DNA from: Ruania suaedae
Lineage (GTDB): Bacteria; Actinomycetota; Actinomycetes; Actinomycetales; Beutenbergiaceae
NCBI RefSeq assembly: GCF_021049265.1
Contig: NZ_CP088018.1
Coordinates: 186,001-250,000, forward strand
Reading direction: 5' to 3'
Length of the DNA stretch: 64,000 nt
Shown here: piece after piece, positions 1-7,900 of the stretch
How the letters are laid out: every line of letters begins with the position of its first letter
Numbering within the stretch: the stretch's first letter is position 1
Program-made: the position numbers and the translations under genes
The notes under the pieces: model-generated
Seen by the model: the letters and a program-made list of their open reading frames with translations, nothing else
The model's database searches: none
Told to the model about the DNA's origin: nothing

Positions 1-43
1 CGGCCCCGTCACCTCGCCGGCCGTCCCTGCGTACGCTGGCACG

Positions 44-1825
44 GTGACGTTCACCACCCGCCCCGAGCTCGTCGGCACCCACGGCATGGTCGCCTCCACC
101 CACTGGCTCGCCTCGGCGAGCGGAATGGCCGTCCTGGAAGCAGGCGGCAACGCGTTCGACGCGGCCGTCGCCTCCGGGCTGGTGCTGCACGTGGTCGAAC
201 CGCACCTGAACGGCCTCGGCGGGGACATGCCTGTGCTGTGTCACGAGGCGTCCACGGGCCGCACCTTCACCGTCTGCGGCCAGGGGGTGGCGCCGTCGTC
301 GGCCACGGCGGCGGCCTACGACGCCCTGGGGATCGAGGAGATCCCGGGCACCGGCCTGCTCGCCGCGACCGTCCCGGGCACCTTCGGCGCGTGGGTGCTC
401 ATGCTGGAGCGGTACGGCACCATGCGGCTGCGGGACGTGGCCGGCTACGCCATCGGCTACGCCCGCGGCGGGTACCCCTTCCTCGCCCAGGCCGCGGCCG
501 CCGTCGCGAACCTGGAGGACGTCTTCCGTGGGCACTGGCACGCCTCCGCCGAGATCTATCTGCCGGGTGGGCGGCCCCCGGAGGCGGGGGACCGGTTCCG
601 CAACCCGGCGCTCGCGGACACCCTGGAGCGCCTCGTCGCCGAGGGTGAGGCCGCCGGGGACGGCCGCGAGCAGCAGATCGAGGGCGCCCGGCGGGCGTTC
701 TACTCAGGGTTCGTGGCCGAGCAGCTCGCGGCGTTCGCCGCCACCGAGCAGTACGACGGCGTGGGTTCCGGGGCCCATCGCGGCTTCCTCACCGGGGCCG
801 ACCTCGCGGCCTGGCACGCCACCGAGGAGGAGCCGGCCACCTTGGACTTCGCCGGGGTGCAGGTGGCCAAGACCCAGGCCTGGGGCCAGGGACCGGTGCT
901 GCTGCAGCAGCTCGCGATGCTGGACACCTTCGACCTCGAGGAGATGCCCACCGCGGACCTCGTGCACACCGTCACCGAGGTGGCCAAGCTCGCCTTCGCT
1001 GACCGCGAGGCCTGGTACGGGGATCCTGAGCACAGCGACGTCCCGATCGATGAACTGCTGAGCACGGACTACGCCGCCGAGCGCGCCGGCCTGGTCGGCC
1101 GCGAGGCGAGTGGGGAACTGCGTCCGGGCAGCCCGGCCGGCCGCACGCCGCGCCTGCCGGCGCGGGTGGTCGCCGCGATGGCCGACGGCGGAGCCTGGTC
1201 CGACGGCCTGGCCACCCCCGGCCAGGGGGAGCCCACGGTCGCCCGGGGTGACACCTGCCACCTGGACGTGGCCGACCGCTGGGGCAACGTGGTGGCGGCC
1301 ACGCCGTCGGGCGGGTGGTTGCAGTCCTCCCCGACGATCCCCGGCCTCGGGTTCGCCCTGGGCACACGGGCACAGATGTTCTGGCTGGAGCAGGGCCTGC
1401 CCTCCTCACTCGTTCCCGGCGCCCGCCCCCGCACCACCCTCAGCCCGGGGCTGGTGCTCGGGGAGGGCAGGACGCTCGGGTTCGGCACGCCGGGCGGGGA
1501 CCAGCAGGACCAGTGGACCGTGCCCTTCCTCATCAACCACCTGGTGCTCGGGATGGGGCTGCAGGAGGCGATCGACGCGCCCTCCTGGCACTCCACTCAC
1601 TGGCCCAGTTCGTTCGCCCCACGGGTGGCCCAGCCGCGCGGGATGCGCATCGAGGGCCGTATCGGGGACGAGGTGGTGGCCCAGCTGCGCCGCCGCGGAC
1701 ACGAGGTGGAGGTGGCCGGCGACTGGTCGCTCGGCCGGATCAGCGCCGCCGGCCTGCACACCGACGGGATGCTGCACGCGGCGGCGAACGCCCGGGGGAT
1801 GCAGGGCTACGCCTCCGGGCGCTGA
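44..1825 (+). CDS. Gamma-glutamyltranspeptidase family protein
   Basis: This 593-residue protein belongs to the gamma-glutamyltranspeptidase (Ntn-hydrolase) family, whose members cleave gamma-glutamyl amides such as glutathione after autocatalytic processing. The N-terminal half carries the family signature around AVLEAGGNAFDAAVA and HLNGLGGDM. The likely processing and catalytic threonine is T404 in GDTCHLDVADRWGN, which corresponds to the TTHLSV motif of classical enzymes; the second position is Cys instead of Thr. A GG-x-QQ-like oxyanion and substrate stretch (GTPGGDQQDQW) lies near residue 485. No signal peptide is visible, so this is probably the cytoplasmic YwrD-like branch. The GTG start has only 43 bases before it in the window and no clear ribosome binding site, so a leaderless transcript or an upstream start cannot be excluded. 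The substrate is unknown. Confidence 0.85.
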   Translation: MTFTTRPELVGTHGMVASTHWLASASGMAVLEAGGNAFDAAVASGLVLHVVEPHLNGLGGDMPVLCHEASTGRTFTVCGQGVAPSSATAAAYDALGIEEIPGTGLLAATVPGTFGAWVLMLERYGTMRLRDVAGYAIGYARGGYPFLAQAAAAVANLEDVFRGHWHASAEIYLPGGRPPEAGDRFRNPALADTLERLVAEGEAAGDGREQQIEGARRAFYSGFVAEQLAAFAATEQYDGVGSGAHRGFLTGADLAAWHATEEEPATLDFAGVQVAKTQAWGQGPVLLQQLAMLDTFDLEEMPTADLVHTVTEVAKLAFADREAWYGDPEHSDVPIDELLSTDYAAERAGLVGREASGELRPGSPAGRTPRLPARVVAAMADGGAWSDGLATPGQGEPTVARGDTCHLDVADRWGNVVAATPSGGWLQSSPTIPGLGFALGTRAQMFWLEQGLPSSLVPGARPRTTLSPGLVLGEGRTLGFGTPGGDQQDQWTVPFLINHLVLGMGLQEAIDAPSWHSTHWPSSFAPRVAQPRGMRIEGRIGDEVVAQLRRRGHEVEVAGDWSLGRISAAGLHTDGMLHAAANARGMQGYASGR

Positions 1826-1903
1826 GGGCTCTGTGGGCGCTGTGGGCCCGGCACCCCGGCGGGCCGATTCGGTGCTCGCCGGTGCCGCTGGGAGAATGAG
1901 GAC

Positions 1904-2413
1904 ATGACACACACCCCCAGGCACATCGTGGTGATGGGCGTCTCCGGCAACGGCAAGAGCACGATCGGTGCGGCGCTCGCGGCGGATCTCGGCGCCGTCT
2001 TCCTCGAGGGAGACGCCTTCCACTCCGAGACCAACGTGGCGAAGATGAGCGCGGGAACGCCTCTGACCGACGAGGATCGGTGGCCATGGCTGGATGCCCT
2101 GGCCGCCGAGGTCGAAGCCCGCGACGCGGCGGGCGAGGGCACCGTGCTCGCCTGCTCGGCGCTGCGCCGCAGCTACCGGGACCGGCTCCGCGCCCGGGTG
2201 CCTGGCCTGTACTTCGTGCTGCTCTCGGCGTCCTACGAGACGATCCTCACCCGGATGCAGGCGCGCCAGCACTTCATGCCACCGGCCCTGCTGCGCTCGC
2301 AGGTCGACACCCTCGAGACGTTGGCTCCCGACGAGGCCGGTGCCGTGGTCGATGCCTCGGTGTCCCCCGAGCAGGTTCTCAGCGCCTCACTGGCGGCGCT
2401 GCGCACGAACTGA
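1904..2413 (+). CDS. gntK: Gluconokinase (GntK family)
   Basis: A 169-residue P-loop kinase that phosphorylates D-gluconate to 6-phosphogluconate in the cytoplasm, feeding the pentose phosphate or Entner-Doudoroff route. The Walker A motif is GVSGNGKST at residues 12-20, followed by the family-typical stretch LEGDAFHSETNVAKMSAGTPLTDEDRWPWL, which binds gluconate, and by ACSALRRSYRDRLR. Length and motif order match short bacterial GntK enzymes (about 165-180 residues). It follows the gamma-glutamyltranspeptidase gene by 78 bases on the same strand; no gluconate permease or dehydrogenase is adjacent, so it seems to stand alone. The ATG is preceded by a GGGAGAATGAGGAC stretch acting as ribosome binding site. 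Confidence 0.92.
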   Translation: MTHTPRHIVVMGVSGNGKSTIGAALAADLGAVFLEGDAFHSETNVAKMSAGTPLTDEDRWPWLDALAAEVEARDAAGEGTVLACSALRRSYRDRLRARVPGLYFVLLSASYETILTRMQARQHFMPPALLRSQVDTLETLAPDEAGAVVDASVSPEQVLSASLAALRTN

Positions 2414-2463
2414 CGTGCAGGGGCGCTGCCGTGCCGGATATGGCACGGCACTGCCCAGGCCCG

Positions 2464-3411
2464 TCAGTTGCGTCCGGCGACGGCGCGGGCCGCGTCGGCC
2501 ATCACCATGTCGGCGTTGATCATCGCGCCCGCCTGACCGCCCGCCGCAGCGGCCGGTCCGACCTGGGCGGCCATGTCGGTGACGTTGCCGGCCGCCCAGA
2601 CCCCCGGCACGTCGGTCCTCCCGGTCATCGCCTCGGCCGGGATGTGCACCCCCATGCCGCTCGGGTGCTCGACCGGCGTGAGTCCCAGGCCGGCCAGGAA
2701 GCCCGCCCGGGCCACCATCCGGGTGGCCACGGCGATGGCCTCCCGAGGCACGAGCGTGCCGTCGGCGAGGCGGACGCCGGTGATCAGGCCCGCCGCCTGC
2801 TCCACCGCGGCCACCTGGCCCGCCACGACCCGGATGCCGACGGCGGCCAGCTTCTCGCGCTCCTCCTCACCGAGCGCGGCGTCGTGGCTGAAGACCACGA
2901 CGTCATCGGAGAGCTGGTGAAACAGCAGCGCCTGGTGCGCGGTCATCGGACCGGTGGCGAGCACGCCGATCGCGCGGTCACGCACCTCCCAGCCGTGGCA
3001 GTAGGGACAGTGCACCACGCCGCGCCCCCACTGCTCGGCCAGGCCCGGCACCGCCGGCAGCACGTCGACCACCCCCGCGGTGACGAGGATGCGCCGCGCC
3101 CGGCTGGTGCGGCCGTCGGCCAGGCGGACCTCGAAGTCGTCCACGCTCCCGGCGACGGCGGCCACCTCCCCGGCGATCACTTCACCGCCGTAGCTGCGCA
3201 CCTCCTCCTGGCCGCGGGCGATGAGCTCGGCCGGGGGCGTGCCCTCGCGGGCGAAGAGCCCGTGCACCGCCTCGGCCGGTGCGTTGCGCGGCCGACCGGC
3301 ATCGATCACGGCCACGCTGCGGCGCGAGCGCGCCAGCATCAGCGCCCCGTTGAGTCCCGCGGCGCCGCCGCCGATCACGATCACGTCGTATGAGTCCTGC
3401 AGTTCGGTCAC
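2464..3411 (-). CDS. NAD(P)/FAD-dependent oxidoreductase, thioredoxin-reductase-like
   Basis: A 315-residue two-dinucleotide-binding-domain flavoprotein. The N-terminus has the FAD Rossmann motif VIGGGAAGLNGAL, and the central part contains CPYCHGWEV, a CxxC pair in the position of the redox-active disulfide of thioredoxin reductases; a C-terminal GVWAAGNVTD motif completes the FAD site. Many actinobacterial homologues of this kind sit beside XRE-cupin regulators, exactly as here, and their electron acceptor is not known. The open frame extends 18 codons upstream, but AGGAGG in front of GTG at 3411 gives a well spaced start and keeps the promoter palindrome (3458-3471) outside the gene. It is divergent from the regulator at 3492 and probably controlled by it. 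It could equally reduce thioredoxin, mycoredoxin or a small molecule. Confidence 0.85.
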   Translation of the reverse strand: MTELQDSYDVIVIGGGAAGLNGALMLARSRRSVAVIDAGRPRNAPAEAVHGLFAREGTPPAELIARGQEEVRSYGGEVIAGEVAAVAGSVDDFEVRLADGRTSRARRILVTAGVVDVLPAVPGLAEQWGRGVVHCPYCHGWEVRDRAIGVLATGPMTAHQALLFHQLSDDVVVFSHDAALGEEEREKLAAVGIRVVAGQVAAVEQAAGLITGVRLADGTLVPREAIAVATRMVARAGFLAGLGLTPVEHPSGMGVHIPAEAMTGRTDVPGVWAAGNVTDMAAQVGPAAAAGGQAGAMINADMVMADAARAVAGRN

Positions 3412-3454
3412 GGTGACCACCTCCTGCCGACAGCATCCGGCTCCTTGGCGTTCG

Positions 3455-3484
3455 GTGGCAAACATGTTTGCTGCTGTGGCAAAC
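3455..3484. promoter_or_regulatory. Probable operator between divergent oxidoreductase and XRE-cupin genes
   Basis: The 81-base divergent region holds a perfect 14-base palindrome, GCAAACATGTTTGC (3458-3471), and a direct repeat GTGGCAAAC at 3455-3463 and 3476-3484, spaced 21 bases (about two helical turns). It is A/T-rich against a GC-rich background. This is what a dimeric HTH regulator site looks like, most simply autoregulation by the adjacent XRE protein plus control of the oxidoreductase. Confidence 0.6.
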
Positions 3485-3491
3485 TAACCGG

Positions 3492-4079
3492 ATGGATGAG
3501 CTCGAGCAGGCCCTGGAAGGCGTCGGACCGCGGCTACGGGGGTTGCGCAGCGAGCGCGAGCTGACGCTCTCCGAGCTGGCCGCCGGCACCGGGATCTCGG
3601 TGAGCACGCTCTCGCGCCTGGAGTCCGGCGCGCGTAAGCCGACCCTGGAGTTGCTGCTGCCCCTGGCCCGCGTCTACGGCGTCTCGCTGGATGAGCTGGT
3701 GGACGCTCCTCCGACGGGGGACCCGAGAATCCACCTGAAGCCGATGAAGGCGCACGGGATGACGATGCTGCCGCTGACCCGCCGGCCCGGCGGGATCCAG
3801 GCGTACAAGCTCGTGATCGCGGCGGGGCCGCTGAAGAAGCCGGAGCCGAAGACGCACGAGGGCTACGAGTGGATGTACGTGCTCAACGGGCGGCTGCGGG
3901 TGGTGCTCGGCGAACACGATCTGGTGATGAAGCCCGGCGAGGCGGCCGAGTTCGACACCCGGGTGCCGCACTGGTTCGGATCGGCGGACGGGGAGGCGGT
4001 GGAGTTCCTCAGCCTGTTCGGCACACAGGGGGAGCGAGCGCACCTGCGTGCGGCTCCGCGCAAGCGCTCCGGGGACTAG
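3492..4079 (+). CDS. XRE-family regulator with C-terminal cupin sensor domain
   Basis: A 195-residue two-domain transcription factor. Residues about 8-65 form a lambda-repressor-like helix-turn-helix (LRSERELTLSELAAGTGISVSTLSRLESGARKPTLELL). Residues about 90-185 form a small beta-barrel cupin (HEGYEWMYVLNGRLRVVLGEHDLVMKPGEAAEFDTRVPHWFG) which in such proteins binds a small ligand or metal. The family acts as ligand-responsive repressors or activators of a neighbouring gene, and the divergent flavoprotein is the obvious target. I chose ATG at 3492 rather than 3468 because the upstream start lies inside the palindromic operator; no good ribosome binding site precedes 3492, so the mRNA may be leaderless or nearly so. 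Effector unknown. Confidence 0.88.
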   Translation: MDELEQALEGVGPRLRGLRSERELTLSELAAGTGISVSTLSRLESGARKPTLELLLPLARVYGVSLDELVDAPPTGDPRIHLKPMKAHGMTMLPLTRRPGGIQAYKLVIAAGPLKKPEPKTHEGYEWMYVLNGRLRVVLGEHDLVMKPGEAAEFDTRVPHWFGSADGEAVEFLSLFGTQGERAHLRAAPRKRSGD

Positions 4080-4133
4080 GTTCGCTCGGTTCCGCATCCC
4101 TCCGCGCGCAGGCCCCTTCCCGCTAGCGTGTAT

Positions 4134-4151
4134 CAGACCGGCCGCGGTCTG
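4134..4151. other. Short hairpin between XRE-cupin gene and lipoprotein gene
   Basis: CAGACCG and CGGTCTG form a 7-base-pair inverted repeat around a 4-base loop in the 132-base gap. It may be a weak terminator for the XRE gene or part of the leader of the lipoprotein gene; there is no T-run, so I do not call it a terminator. Confidence 0.3.
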
Positions 4152-4211
4152 TACCTGAGCGGTAGGTGGCTCCGGCACACGGGGCCTCACTGATCCGGAG
4201 GGAATGGCTTC

Positions 4212-4733
4212 ATGAGGCGTCACGGCGGTAGGACGGGCAAGGCATGTGCAGTGGTGGCAGCGATCGCGCTGGCCAGCGTGACCGGCTGCAGCGTCGAGAG
4301 CTTGGTGGAGGAGGGGTTCGAGCGCGCCGTCGAGCAGGGCAACGACGGCGAGAACGTCGACATCGACCTCGACTCCGAGAACGGCGGCTTCGTGGTGGAG
4401 AGCGATGAGGGCTCGTTCTCGGTGGGCGGTGACCTGCCCGCCGACTTCCCAGCCGACATCCCGCTGATCGAGGGCGAGATCCTCAGCGCCTCCTCGATGC
4501 AGTCCGCGGACGCCTCCGGCTGGGCGGTGCAGATCCAGGCCGAGGGCGAGGGCGCCTTCGACCGCGCCGAGCAGGCGTTGCGAGACGCCGGCTTCACCGA
4601 GGGCGAGGAGTCACTCTCGGTGGCCGCGGGCGATCTCGTCATGGCGGGTCTGGTCAATGATCGCTGGCAGGTGCTGCTGAGCGCGATCGACACCGAGGGT
4701 GTGGTGAGCTACACGGTGACCGAGCTGTCCTAG
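4212..4733 (+). CDS. Hypothetical lipoprotein
   Basis: A 173-residue exported lipoprotein of unknown function. It starts with a basic n-region (MRRHGGRTGK), a hydrophobic core (ACAVVAAIALASVTG) and the lipobox VTGC, so the mature protein would begin at Cys26 and be tethered to the outer face of the membrane. The mature part is acidic (many D/E, for example NVDIDLDSENGGFVVESDEGS) and ends in a compact domain with DLPADFPADIPLIEGEI and a repeated pattern of alternating strands. Similar small actinobacterial lipoproteins are annotated as hypothetical. GGAGGGAA precedes the ATG by about eight bases. It may form a unit with the lipoprotein at 4821 but a promoter-like sequence lies between them. 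Confidence 0.8.
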   Translation: MRRHGGRTGKACAVVAAIALASVTGCSVESLVEEGFERAVEQGNDGENVDIDLDSENGGFVVESDEGSFSVGGDLPADFPADIPLIEGEILSASSMQSADASGWAVQIQAEGEGAFDRAEQALRDAGFTEGEESLSVAAGDLVMAGLVNDRWQVLLSAIDTEGVVSYTVTELS

Positions 4734-4791
4734 CCGCCTCCGGGTACACCCAGGGGCCGGCGTCTCCCGCGCGGACCGACCCGGGCAAACC

Positions 4792-4797
4792 TATGAT
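4792..4797 (+). promoter_or_regulatory. Possible -10 promoter element
   Basis: TATGAT stands out in the GC-rich 87-base gap in front of the lipoprotein gene at 4821 and would place a transcript start near 4803-4805, just before the AGGAGGT ribosome binding site. No convincing -35 hexamer is seen 17 bases upstream, so this is a weak call. Confidence 0.35.
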
Positions 4798-4820
4798 GGG
4801 GGCCTCAGGAGGTGCGGCCC

Positions 4821-5297
4821 ATGCGCCAGATGCTCGCCGGTGTTGCTGCGGCAGCCCTGCTCGTGCTGACCGCGTGCGGCGCGAGCGAAGAGCCCGGCAG
4901 TCCGGCCACGACGACGCCGGCGCCGGACGGGAGCGGGCAGGGCGCCGATCCCACGCTCGAGCCCTCGGCTGATCCGGACGAGGACGAGACCGGCTCCGAC
5001 TCGGATGACCTCTCCGAGGAGCAGACCGCCGCCGTCGCCGACCTTGCGGAGCGGCTCGACGTCGGCACCGAGGAGATCTCGGCGGGTCCGCTCGAGCAGG
5101 TCACCTGGCCCGACGGCGCGCTCGGTTGCCCCGCGGCGGGGCAGTCGTACACCCAGGCGCTGGTGGAGGGATACCGGCTGATCCTCACCCACGAGGGTGA
5201 GGAGTACGCCTACCACGCGGGCGAGGACGGTGAGCTGGCCTACTGCGCCGACCCGGTCGATCCGGCTGCGCCCGGGACCGAGGTCGAGACCGAGTAG
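4821..5297 (+). CDS. Hypothetical lipoprotein with acidic linker
   Basis: A 158-residue exported lipoprotein. The signal peptide MRQMLAGVAAAALLVLTACG ends in the lipobox LTAC, placing the lipidated cysteine at about residue 19. A low-complexity Ser/Thr/Pro/Asp/Glu-rich spacer follows (to about residue 65) and then a small folded domain with VTWPDGALGCPAAGQSYTQALVEGYRLIL and a second cysteine near YCADP, which may form a disulfide. The C-terminal domain resembles small actinobacterial proteins of unknown function. ATG at 4821 is preferred over the in-frame GTG at 4812 because AGGAGGT overlaps the latter and is well spaced for the former, and because it gives a proper signal peptide. Confidence 0.8.
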   Translation: MRQMLAGVAAAALLVLTACGASEEPGSPATTTPAPDGSGQGADPTLEPSADPDEDETGSDSDDLSEEQTAAVADLAERLDVGTEEISAGPLEQVTWPDGALGCPAAGQSYTQALVEGYRLILTHEGEEYAYHAGEDGELAYCADPVDPAAPGTEVETE

Positions 5298-5495
5298 CCG
5301 GACGGCGGATCCCGCCGCTGTGGGCGTGAGGTGGAACCAATCTCACACGGGCCCGCTCCGAGGGATCCCTCACGTGTCGGTAGTGTTGTTCTCTGGTGCG
5401 TCCGGAAGAGCGGATGACCGAGCGTGGCTGCGGCCGGCGCCCATCAACCCTCGCCGCGAGCTGCGGCGCCGACACCAGGAGGCGGTCTGACCAGC

Positions 5496-7082
5496 GTGAC
5501 CACACAGCGGACCGACGATGCGCTGAGCGAGGCGGCCCACCGCCGCACCATCGCCGTCATCTCCCACCCCGACGCAGGAAAGTCCACGCTCACCGAGGCC
5601 CTGGCCCTGCATGCCCAGGTGATCGGCGAGGCAGGCGCCGTGCACGGCAAGGGGAACCGGTCCGGCGTCGTCTCGGACTGGTTGGAGATGGAGCGCAAGC
5701 GCGGTATCTCCATCACCTCGGCCGCCCTGCAGTTCGCCTGGGGAGACCTGACGATCAACCTGCTCGACACCCCCGGGCACGCCGACTTCTCCGAGGACAC
5801 CTACCGGGTGCTCACGGCCGTGGACTGCGCGGTGATGCTCATCGACTCCGCGAAGGGCCTGGAACCACAGACCTTCAAGCTGTTCGAGGTGTGCAAGCGC
5901 CGGGGCGTCCCGGTGATCGCGTTCATCAACAAGTGGGACCGGCCCGGGCGGGAAGCGCTCGAGCTGATCGACGAGATCACCGAGCGGCTCGATCGGGAGC
6001 CGCAGCTGGTGACCTGGCCCGTCGGGATCGGGGGGCCGGAGTTCGGACTGCTCGACGTGGCCACCGGAACGGTGCACGTCTACCGCAAGGCACCCGGCGG
6101 CGCACAGCTCGCCGAGGACGACGAACTCGGGCCCGACGCGGCCGCCGACCGGTTCGGGGAGGACGACACCCGCGCTCGGGAAGAGGCGGGCCTCCTCCCG
6201 GAGCTGGATCCGCAGGCGCCCAAGACCGAGGTCATGCCGATCCTGTTCGGTGCCGCGCTCAGCAACATCGGAGTCCGCCAGCTCTTCGAGACCATCCATC
6301 GGTGGGCGCCCGCCCCCGGGGACCGGGACGCCCGCGACGGAGGCGAGCGGCAGGTCGACTCCCCGTTCTCCGGCTTCGTGTTCAAGATGCAGGCAGGCAT
6401 GGACCCCAAGCACCGCGACCACGTCGCCTACGTGCGTGTCTGCTCAGGTGTGTTCGAGCGGGGCATGGTCCTCACCCACCAGCCCTCCAAGCGAGCCTTC
6501 GCCACCAAGCACGCGCTCTCGATCTTCGGCCGTGACCGGGAGGTGACCGACCGCGCCTACCCGGGGGACGTCGTCGGCCTGGTCAACGCCGCGAACCTCG
6601 CGGTCGGAGACACCCTCTACGACCCCGAAGGTCCTGCGGTGGAGTTCCCGCCGATGCCGGTCTTCGAGCCCGAGCACTTCGCCTCCGCGCGGGTGGCCGA
6701 CCCGAGCGCGTCGAAGAAATTCCGCCGCGGGATGGACAAGCTGGTCCAGGAGGGCGTGGTGCAGCGCCTGGTCTCGGACCTGCGCGGAGACGGCAACCCG
6801 ATCCTGGCCGCCGTCGGGCCGCTGCAGTTCGAGGTGGCCGCGGACCGGATGGAGCACGAGTTCGGGGCCCGGCTGGTGCTGGACACGCTCCCGTACTCCC
6901 TCGCCCGGAAGATCGACGAGGCCGGCGCGGCCCAGATCTCCGGGATGCACGGGGTGGAGATCGTCCGCCGCCACGACGGCGTCCGGTTGGCGCTGCTGCG
7001 CGACATCTACCTGGCCCGCTCGATCGGGCGCACCCACCCCGACGTCGTCCTCACGCCGCTGCTCGCCGACGCCTCCGTCTGA
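5496..7082 (+). CDS. prfC: Peptide chain release factor 3
   Basis: A 528-residue translational GTPase that removes class I release factors from the ribosome after termination. The G1 loop is HPDAGKST at residues 24-31, the switch II motif is DTPGHADF, the NKWD-type G4 motif is FINKWDRPG, and the RF3-specific GISITSAALQF and C-terminal domains are present. Length equals that of the Escherichia coli protein (529). The open frame continues 24 codons upstream, but GTG at 5496 is preferred because AGGAGG lies 13 bases before it and family alignment starts just before AHRRTIAVISHPDAGKST. It is preceded by about 200 bases without a gene and appears monocistronic. Confidence 0.95.
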   Translation: MTTQRTDDALSEAAHRRTIAVISHPDAGKSTLTEALALHAQVIGEAGAVHGKGNRSGVVSDWLEMERKRGISITSAALQFAWGDLTINLLDTPGHADFSEDTYRVLTAVDCAVMLIDSAKGLEPQTFKLFEVCKRRGVPVIAFINKWDRPGREALELIDEITERLDREPQLVTWPVGIGGPEFGLLDVATGTVHVYRKAPGGAQLAEDDELGPDAAADRFGEDDTRAREEAGLLPELDPQAPKTEVMPILFGAALSNIGVRQLFETIHRWAPAPGDRDARDGGERQVDSPFSGFVFKMQAGMDPKHRDHVAYVRVCSGVFERGMVLTHQPSKRAFATKHALSIFGRDREVTDRAYPGDVVGLVNAANLAVGDTLYDPEGPAVEFPPMPVFEPEHFASARVADPSASKKFRRGMDKLVQEGVVQRLVSDLRGDGNPILAAVGPLQFEVAADRMEHEFGARLVLDTLPYSLARKIDEAGAAQISGMHGVEIVRRHDGVRLALLRDIYLARSIGRTHPDVVLTPLLADASV

Positions 7083-7169
7083 TCGAGCGGTCGCGCTCCC
7101 GGCGACTTGCCGCATTCTGTCGGCTCGCGCCGGGCGCATGCGACAGATCGGGGCAACGCGCGGGCGTGC

Positions 7170-7898
7170 CTACAGCTGGATCGAGGATCCCTGCGGCAGC
7201 ACCGGCTTGAGGGTGTAGCGCGAGTTCCCCCACGTCACGTACAGCAGCGGCGTCGCCGCCAGCCCGACGGCGACCGCCGGCTGGGCCACGAACAGGCCCG
7301 CCAGCAGCGCCAGCACCACGAACGATCCGATCGTCAGGTACCAGCGCCGTACGCCGAGGTAGAGCGAGGCGCGCAGCACGTCGCGCAGGCGGGCCTCCGG
7401 CCGCTCGACGCTGGCCACCAGGGCGAGCAACGCCGTCGCCGCGGCGAGGGCCAGCAGCACCGCCAGCAGCGGCGTCAGGACCGCGCCCCAGCGCGAGCCC
7501 CACAGGGCGAGCACGTCCACGACGAGCACCACGGCGGCGCCGGCGAGCATCGCCCCGAGGGCGAGCGAGCGCCGCAGGTGCCGCGCCCAGGAGCGCCAGA
7601 AGGTCCGCACCACCTCGGTGCCCTTCGTAGTGGAGTAGTGACTGAAGACGGCGAACGCGGCCGTGAGTGCGGGTGTGGCGAGCACACCCGCACCCAGCAG
7701 CGCCGGCCAGGAGGTGCGCGGGTCGGTGCTGACGAGCAGCACCAGCAGCGGGAGGGTGGCGAGCAGGAGCATGGCGTTGGTGCCGAGCACCAGGTACCCG
7801 ACGCCGATCACCGTCTCCCAGGTGTCGGCCGAGGGCATGCGCAGCAGACGCCTGCGCGCCGGCTGCCCGCCTCGCCCCGTGCCCACCATGGCCGCCAT
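7170..7898 (-). CDS. DUF624 (YesL-like) membrane protein
   Basis: A 242-residue integral membrane protein of the DUF624 or YesL type. Hydrophobic segments are visible near residues 25-55 (VIGVGYLVLGTNAMLLLATLPLLVLLV), 60-80, 110-135, 140-165 and 190-225. Members of this family are almost always encoded with CUT1 sugar ABC transporters, and their role (possibly an accessory to uptake or sensing) is not established. It is the last gene of the minus-strand sugar operon: ATG at 7898 comes two bases after the stop of the upstream permease, so translation is probably coupled. The longer open frame upstream of this ATG overlaps the permease and is not used. Confidence 0.85.
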   Translation of the reverse strand: MAAMVGTGRGGQPARRRLLRMPSADTWETVIGVGYLVLGTNAMLLLATLPLLVLLVSTDPRTSWPALLGAGVLATPALTAAFAVFSHYSTTKGTEVVRTFWRSWARHLRRSLALGAMLAGAAVVLVVDVLALWGSRWGAVLTPLLAVLLALAAATALLALVASVERPEARLRDVLRASLYLGVRRWYLTIGSFVVLALLAGLFVAQPAVAVGLAATPLLYVTWGNSRYTLKPVLPQGSSIQL

Positions 7899-7900
7899 TG

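Noticed and set aside
5360-5371. GAGGGATCCCTC palindrome before release factor 3
   Set aside because: A single 12-base palindrome in GC-rich DNA with no partner site or regulator nearby; likely chance.
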